Assembly: GCA_032718475.1 (NCBI GenBank)
Contig: JAUCBJ010008226.1
Coordinates: forward strand, 1-31,613
DNA: 31,613 nucleotides
Direction of reading: 5' to 3'
DNA from: Nemertoderma westbladi
Taxonomy: Eukaryota > Xenacoelomorpha > Nemertodermatida > Nemertodermatidae
Part shown: positions 26,209 through 31,613 of the stretch, one piece after another
Numbering within the stretch: the stretch's first letter is position 1
Layout of the letters: every line of letters starts with the position of its first letter
The notes under the pieces: generated by a model
Database searches by the model: none
What the model was told of the DNA's origin: nothing
The model's input: only the letters and a program-made list of their open reading frames with translations
Translations under genes and position numbers: made by a program

Positions 26209-27220
26209 AAACGGGTTATGGGACTTCTGTGGGTTTCCCGTCGATTATTGAAACGGGTTATGGGACTTCTGTGGGTTTCCCGTCGATTATTGAAACGGGT
26301 TATGGGACTTCTGTGGGTTTCCCGTCGATTATTGAAACGGGTTATGGGACTTCTGTGGGTTTCCCGTCGATTATTGAGACGGGTTATGGGACTTCTGTGG
26401 GTTTCCCGTCGATTATTGAAACGGGTTATGGGACTTCTGTGGGTTTCCCGTCGATTATTGAAACGGGTTATGGGACTTCTGTGGGTTTCCCGTCGATTAT
26501 TGAGACGGGTTATGGGACTTCTGCGGGGTTCCCGTCGATTATTGAAACGGGTTATGGGACTTCTGCGGGTTTCCCGTCGATTATTGAGACGGGTTATGGG
26601 ACTTCTGCGGGTTTCCCGACGGGTTATGGGACTTCTGTGGGTTTCCCGTCGATTATTGAGACGGGTTATGGGACTTCTGCGGGTTTCCCGTCGATTATTG
26701 AAACGGGTTATGGGACTTCTGTCGGGTTTCCCGTCGATTATTGAGACGGGTTATGGGACTTCTGCGGGTTTCCCGTCGATTATTGAGTCGATTATTGAGA
26801 CGGGTTATGGGACTTCTGTGGGTTTCCCGTCGATTATTGAAACGGGTTATGGGACTTCTGTGGGTTTCCCGTCGATTATTGAGACGGGTTATGGGACTTC
26901 TGTGGGTTTCCCGTCGATTATTGAGACGGGTTATGGGACTTCTGCGGGTTTCCCGTCGATTATTGAAACGGGTTATGGGACTTCTGTCGGGTTTCCCGTC
27001 GATTATTGAGACGGGTTATGGGACTTCTGCGGGTTTCCCGTCGATTATTGAAATTATTGAAACGGGTTATGGGACTTCTTCGGGTTTACTGTCGATTATT
27101 GAAACGGGTTATGGGACTTCTTCGGGTTTACTGTCGATTATTGAGACGGGTTATGGGACTTCTTCGGGTTTACTGTCGATTATTGAGACGGGTTATGGGA
27201 CTTCTTCGGGTTTACTGTCT
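26189..27220 (+). repeat. 42-bp minisatellite, 24 copies, frame-preserving
   Basis: The unit GGGTTTCCCGTCGATTATTG plus AAACGGGTTATGGGACTTCT GT encodes GFPSIIETGYGTSV in one frame. Variation is mostly A/G at GAAAC/GAGAC and T/C at CTGTG/CTGCG, with one shortened copy near 26620, insertions of ATTATTGA and GATTATTGAGTC, and single-base C insertions at 26723 and 26989 that shift frame. The last four copies change TTTCCC to TTTACT. The first copy overlaps the 3' end of the left-hand gene. Confidence 0.97.
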
Positions 27221-27594
27221 ATATTAAAAATTGGTTTTAAAATGTTTTTAATAATTATAAATCATATGTTCAGTAATTGTTACCTATACTTATTTATTGA
27301 CAACTATATACAAGTTGGGGAACAAAAAATGCACTTCAAATACAATTGAAATAAATACATACAGTAGTAATGCAAGTGTGTTTGTATCTTACTAAATATA
27401 TGAATCAATTTCTTTCATAATAATATTAATTAAGTACAGCGCTGTCGCTTTACAATCCCCAAGATTTACACATTCTGATGGTTGTTTAAATTATAATTCA
27501 TTATTTAATAAATACTGACAAAGGTTTTTCACTGATTCTATACAGTTTGGCACATCATACGCAAAACATTTCACCTGCTCAATTGAAGAAGCAC
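27221..27594. other. Interior of the integrase transposon, no gene recognised
   Basis: AT-rich spacer between the minisatellite and the transposase stop. A possible AATAAA for the left gene is at about 27350. Confidence 0.4.
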
Positions 27595-28320
27595 CTACTG
27601 CGGTCTAAGATAGTTTGGTTTGTCGAGATACAGTATACTTGGCTTACCACCCTTCGATATAATCCCACTCTTCCTCAAACGGTGTGCGTACCATACCTGG
27701 AGCACATTTTCTAGAGTCCTTTGCAGCAAATCCAGGTAAACGTAGCGTATTATCTCTATATGTAGGACGTTAGATGTATCAATTAATCCCTCGTAATCTA
27801 GCACCATGAAATGGTCCATCCAAAGTTGCAATCCGAGTTGGGGAAATTTCGACCACCAGAGTTCTTTCGATCCTATCTATCGGTCGATTCTTTGGTTTCG
27901 GGAACTTTTCCCATATAAGAAAACTTTCCCGGTCAAAGCACAATTGTCACGGTGTGGAAAGCGTAGAAAACGTTGAATGGTTTCCACATTCACGTTTTCG
28001 GTTCCTCGATCTGAACGTATCAAATTTGAATGCTGTGGCTTTCTGAATGAAGGCCACAATTTCCTCACGGACAAAGAGGCCATACTTGAACAGCAGTATT
28101 TTTTCATATGTCTATAGCCAGAAGAAGGCTCCGCAAGAATTGCACTAACTATTTCGGGTAACCGTTCGATTTGAAACCTCTTATGCAATTCCATATCGCC
28201 CAATCGTCGACGAATTGTTCGTATAGAAATATCCTCAAAGTGCTCTTCACGCAGTAAGCAAGAGATTTCCTTGTATGTAAATCCCTTCTTAAAGTATTCT
28301 AGCAACACGCGGTTGTCCAT
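27595..28320 (-). pseudogene. Integrase-core (DDE) transposase, internally deleted
   Basis: The N-terminus MDNRVLLEYFKKGFTYKEIS and then TIRRRLGDMEL looks like a helix-turn-helix. LAEPSSGYRHMKKYC follows, matching the PSSGYR..W.. block of eukaryotic integrase-core transposases. The next stretch is legible in another frame (YGLFVREEIVAFIQKATA), showing a frame change. It then jumps to IRSDRGTENVNVETIQRFLR, the second-Asp region (R.D.GTEN...IQ.FL). The section with the first catalytic Asp is missing. SSRNQRI and, in another frame, DHFMVLDYEGLIDTSNVLHI and VWYAHRLRKSG complete the C-terminus. It is thus inactive. Confidence 0.8.
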
Positions 28321-28454
28321 GTCCGTACGAAATAATTAATCGGATAGCTTACCGGTATCGCGTACAATAAGACTACAGTCTAATCGTATTGCACACAATT
28401 AACAACCAAGAATGAAGTACCTAAGCCTATGTAGGCCTACTTAACAAAACATTG
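28321..28454. other. 5' flank of the transposase pseudogene
   Basis: Short spacer with one TAGGCCTA palindrome near 28433; it would have held the transposase promoter on the minus strand. Confidence 0.35.
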
Positions 28455-28627
28455 ATTTTTTCTCTCAAAACATTGATTTTTACATTAATTTTTTTTAACA
28501 AAATATTAATTTTTTTTTATCAAAACATTAATTTTTTTTTATCAAAACATTAATTTTTTTTTATCAAAACATTATTTTTTTTAACAAAACATTATTTTTT
28601 TTTAGCAAAACATTAATTTTTTTTGCA
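28455..28627 (-). repeat. Subterminal ~23-bp repeat array, right
   Basis: Inverted counterpart of the left array: repeated CAAAACATTAATTTTTTTT. About seven copies lie next to the right TIR. Confidence 0.9.
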
Positions 28628-28692
28628 AACTTAAATAACTTTTTTTTAAACGTTTAAAAAAAATTCAATAATTGGCCGCAACTCACCACCGT
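28615..28692 (-). repeat. Right terminal inverted repeat of the integrase transposon
   Basis: Mirror of 24926-25003, ending GGCCGCAACTCACCACCGT. It is followed by the presumed target duplication AAGAATGT. Confidence 0.92.
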
Positions 28693-28839
28693 AAGAATGT
28701 ATATCGCTTTTATGTATAAATTGGTGCAATGATTGATTAATTTTAAATATATTTAAAAAAGTTTTTCATTCCCATTATCTAATCAGTTTGCTCCCATTTT
28801 AGAAAACGCGGCCATTATAAGTAGATCCATTAACTATTT

Positions 28840-30235
28840 TACCTATTGTTTGTTAATTTTATAGCTGCCAGTCGCTTCTGTGTCGGTTTCACTCTTATTT
28901 TTATGTTGTGAATAAATAAATAATATATTATAATAATAATAACCACAATTATGAACAAGAATGGCGCGAGTGTGTCTCCTTGGAGGAGTCCCCATAAACA
29001 CTTCGAATGGTTCTGTGTCAACGTCAACAGTAGACACAAATGTTGTCAAACCATCGTATACTGATCTGATTGCTGCAATAATTTTATCAGGTATCCCATA
29101 TAATGAAAGTATGCTGAACATACGTGAGTGAGAGACTGAATCAAAGGCCTTTGAAGAAGTCAACAAAGATAACAGCCAGATGCCTGTCTTTCTTTTTTGA
29201 TAACTCTTCAATTATCCTTCTAAGTGCCAAAATGGGCTCCATGGTCCCACGACCTTTATGGAACCCATTCTGATTTCCACGGAGCAGTCTCTCAATGGGA
29301 TACCTGAGGCGATTTAATAGAATTCTATTGTATAGCTTTGCAGCAATCGAGATCAATGAGATTCCCCGAAAAGAACCATAGAGTGTTAGGTTGCCCTTCT
29401 TGGGAACTGGCACCAACTTATTTGTTTTCATTTCTTGTGGGACTCTTGTTGTTCGGTACATGTCTACTATGATGGGATAGATGAGCTTTAAACACTCAGG
29501 TATTTTAAAGACCTCAGGGGGAACACCATCTACTCCACTGGCACGATTGGTTTTAATGCTCTTTGCAGCAGCCGTCACTTCAGCAAAGGAGATATCGCCA
29601 ATGGGAATACCTGGGAGTACTGTAGGCCCACAGACTCAGACACTTTTACTTCTATAAAGTTATCGTAATCGGGCAATACTGTCATTATTGAGGAACTTTT
29701 CAAAGTGGGGCTTCCAACCATTGAGGCGATCGGCTGGTGATTCTGCCTTAACCTTGGTGGTTAGTTGGCTTTTCCGCCCAGTAAGCAAGTTGATTGATTT
29801 CCATGCCTGGGGTAATTGCCTGCTGTCATCGGCATCATTGATGGCATCAACCTGTTGGTTTATTAGCTCCTGTAGATTAACAGAGTACTGCCTGTTCAGG
29901 GACCTAGAGCTAGAAGCAGCCTTAACTGCATTCTTGGCCGCTGTAGTCTGTTTGAGTCGGGACTCTTTCTGCGCCTTATAGAGGTAATTTCGGCACTTCT
30001 GAATTTTGTTGTCAGTCCAGGGGGCCCTTTTCCGTTGTTTTAGTTGTTCTGCTAGCACGCAGACTAAGTCTTACCTTGGCCACAATATGGTGGTGATCAC
30101 TGGAGAAGGGTCGAAGTGTAAATGCATTACAGTCTTGTAGAGAGCTCCTGTATTTCCTACGAAACAGAATATGGTCTATCTGGCACTTGTGACCACTGGG
30201 TCCACTATGAGTACTGTACATAGCTATGCACTAAG
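28840..30235 (-). pseudogene. Endonuclease/RT LINE, frameshifted and truncated
   Basis: From right to left the minus strand shows the end of an APE-type endonuclease (CQIDHILFRRKYRSSLQDCN, then SSDHHHIVAKVRLSLR), a linker, then RT blocks: NRASGVDGVPPEVFK, LVPVPKKG, RGISLISIAAKLYNRILLNR, RGNQNGFHKGRGTMEPILAL, HLAVIFVDFFKGL. In another frame SKAFDSVSHSRMFSILSLYG, then LLQGDTLAPFLF follow. The YxDD box and C-terminus are lost: the coding sequence runs into an AAT microsatellite near 28920. At least two frameshifts separate the blocks. The type is RTE/Jockey/CR1-like; the 4012-4480 fragment may be the 3' end of the same family. Confidence 0.88.
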
Positions 30236-31186
30236 GAGAAGGGGGGGGAGAATAAACTATCTCGTTTATAAGGTTGGAAAATACTGTCCATAAAATAAAT
30301 ATTCAGTTATTTAATAGTTTATTATTAGTAGATTTAATTAAATCTAAATTAGCCGATGACGTACTTCCGTCCTAATCACAAGCGAGAAAATATCACCAAT
30401 TTTAACACCTTACATGCTACTATCGCGAAGCCAACCCCGCCCATATCGTGGATTCCATTTTGTAACCACCTATTCGACATCTAAATGGAGATGGCTGCAT
30501 TTCTTTGTTAAAATGTATTTGGTATCCGATTAACACACTTATTTAGATAGAAGCCCATACTCCAACATATTTATCGTTTCAAAACGTTTTATCGTTTCTA
30601 TACATCCAAGCCAGTTTTGCATAGACGGCATGCTAAAGCAATTGTTTTTTAAAACAACCTACTGTATATAACACATTTTACTATTATTATAAACTGGGTT
30701 AGCGTGGGAAACATTGATATAAAATTGGAAACAACGAATCAGGAGCTAGAATTGTCGTTTATTATAATAAAGGGACATTTTATTAATATTTTAAAAATCT
30801 AATTATTCGAATTTGTCTTAGGGTTTTAATGCTTTTTGAGTAATAATTGTAAAATATGTAATAAATGTTTTTTTAAAACAAACTATATACATACTATATA
30901 CATAGTTTCCTACCTAATATGTGACACAATTCAAATATTTTCAAACACAATTTGTTTTGTTTTATTTTAAATCACATAAGATTACAAATATGTCAAAACT
31001 AATTTAATTACTCCAAAACGAAATTAGAATGAATAATGCTGCTTTGTGATGCCACATTTGACGTATAGGGGTTTCAAAATGGAACCAACGATATGTGCGA
31101 ATGTCGGACCCTTGGATCATACTACTACTACGATCGGCAAATCTTCGCCTGCAAGCAACCGTGGCCCACTAAAGAATTATTGATTT
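30236..31186. other. AT-rich DNA without recognised genes
   Basis: No exon, including the missing EFA6 Sec7 exons, was recognised on either strand. A slightly GC-richer segment lies at 30410-30500. A LINE-tail-like piece with ACTACTACTACGATCGGCAA is at about 31122-31140 (minus orientation). Confidence 0.4.
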
Positions 31187-31312
31187 GGTTAGAAAAAGCC
31201 ATCTGTGTAACCTGCTCCTTTCCCTCAATTTGGTAACAACATCGTTTATTGTTTTGGTTAGAGAAGGCAGTCTCTGCAACCTGCTTCTTCCCTCAATTGG
31301 TAACTTAAATGG
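31187..31312 (+). repeat. Tandem pair of a dispersed ~67-bp module
   Basis: Two copies of TTGGTTAGA.., a CTGTGTAACCTGCTCCTTTC block and TCAATTTGGTAAC lie head to tail. Related single copies occur near 18330-18385 and, inverted, at 16722-16768 and 9990-10040. Confidence 0.7.
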
Positions 31313-31613
31313 TTACTAACACAAATCTTATTGGGCGAAGGATTGCCTTGCGGGCAAAGGTTTCCCCCGAACGAAGGTTGTACGCGAGCGAAAGTTGCAC
31401 CCAACCGTAGGCAGGGGCCTCATAAAAATTGATTTTATCTGCTATTTGAAACACACTAGGATTCCAAATCTATAAATAATTGAAATAGATACACCCCCAA
31501 ACTGGGTAAAATGGTAAACAATATAAAATATAAACAGAGACACAAAGATATATTATATATTATATTTGTAATAAAAAATATTAAAAGCTAAAAATTGCAG
31601 AGTTATAGGTGTT

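Larger units (their letters stand above)
24926..28692. mobile_element. 3.77-kb DNA transposon (IS3EU-like) with ~75-bp near-perfect TIRs
   Basis: Both ends read ACGGTGGTGAGTTGCGGCCA and continue for about 75 bp through AAACGTTTAAAAAAAG and TTATTTAAGTTTG with very few differences. Flanks TAGAATGT (24918-24925) and AAGAATGT (28693-28700) match at 7 of 8 positions, consistent with an 8-bp target duplication. Arrays of a ~23-bp AT-rich subterminal repeat follow each TIR. Inside are a decayed integrase-type transposase on the minus strand (27595-28320), an unrecognised left gene on the plus strand (25619-26208), and the 42-bp minisatellite (26189-27220). Assignment to IS3EU is from the transposase type and is tentative. 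Confidence 0.85.

Overview
The window looks like genomic DNA of an animal, probably a marine invertebrate. The evidence is spliced minus-strand exons with consensus GT/AG sites, two recognisable metazoan signalling genes, very high A+T content, and a dense mix of DNA transposons, LINE remnants, a tRNA-derived SINE and minisatellites. The phylum cannot be fixed from sequence alone. Palindromes such as TAGGCCTA and TACCGGTA recur far more often than base composition predicts, which is typical of some invertebrate genomes.

Host genes. (1) The 3' half of an EFA6/PSD-family gene (PH and SEC7 domain ARF6 exchange factor) runs right to left from 17228 to 1306. Six exons could be joined by eye, and splice phases match at all five junctions: 17033-17228 (end of Sec7), 16427-16605 (linker and PH start), 14792-15011 (PH core), 13034-13178 (PH end and conserved Pro-rich stretch), 2193-2312 (coiled coil), 1306-1770 (coiled coil, Ser-rich tail, stop). 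Exons for the N-terminus and most of Sec7 were not found up to 31613. (2) A complete single-exon TAX1BP3/TIP-1-like PDZ protein lies at 21420-21884 on the same strand, upstream of the last visible Sec7 exon.

Mobile DNA fills the introns and flanks. The 10.7-kb intron between 13034 and 2312 holds: a LINE 3' fragment (4012-4480) facing an inverted second 3' tail; a 4.8-kb unit with ~400-bp terminal inverted repeats around an intact 1176-residue zinc finger/reverse transcriptase/restriction-like endonuclease ORF (4652-9474); a 21-bp AT-rich array split by a MITE (9715-10395); a 904-bp foldback element (10702-11605); and a tyrosine-recombinase (Crypton-like) relic bounded by palindromes and broken by a SINE with target-site duplication (11767-12921). 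A PIF/Harbinger-type MITE with TAA duplication lies at 13702-14075. A 13-copy 50-bp minisatellite lies at 15585-16238. Foldback and hairpin DNA occupies 18061-18733, and a 9-copy 30-bp minisatellite lies at 20841-21117.

Right third. A 917-bp Mutator-like foldback element with an exact 9-bp target duplication (23719-24635) is followed by a 3.77-kb element with near-perfect ~75-bp inverted repeats (24926-28692). This carries a decayed integrase-type transposase, an unrecognised left-hand gene, and a 24-copy 42-bp in-frame minisatellite. A broken endonuclease/RT LINE (28840-30235) follows, and the rest to 31613 is repeat-rich, AT-rich DNA without a recognisable gene.

No CRISPR array, rRNA or functional tRNA was seen. 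The most notable items are the RT/endonuclease ORF inside long inverted repeats, the palindromes flanking the tyrosine-recombinase relic, and the reading-frame-preserving minisatellite inside the integrase transposon.
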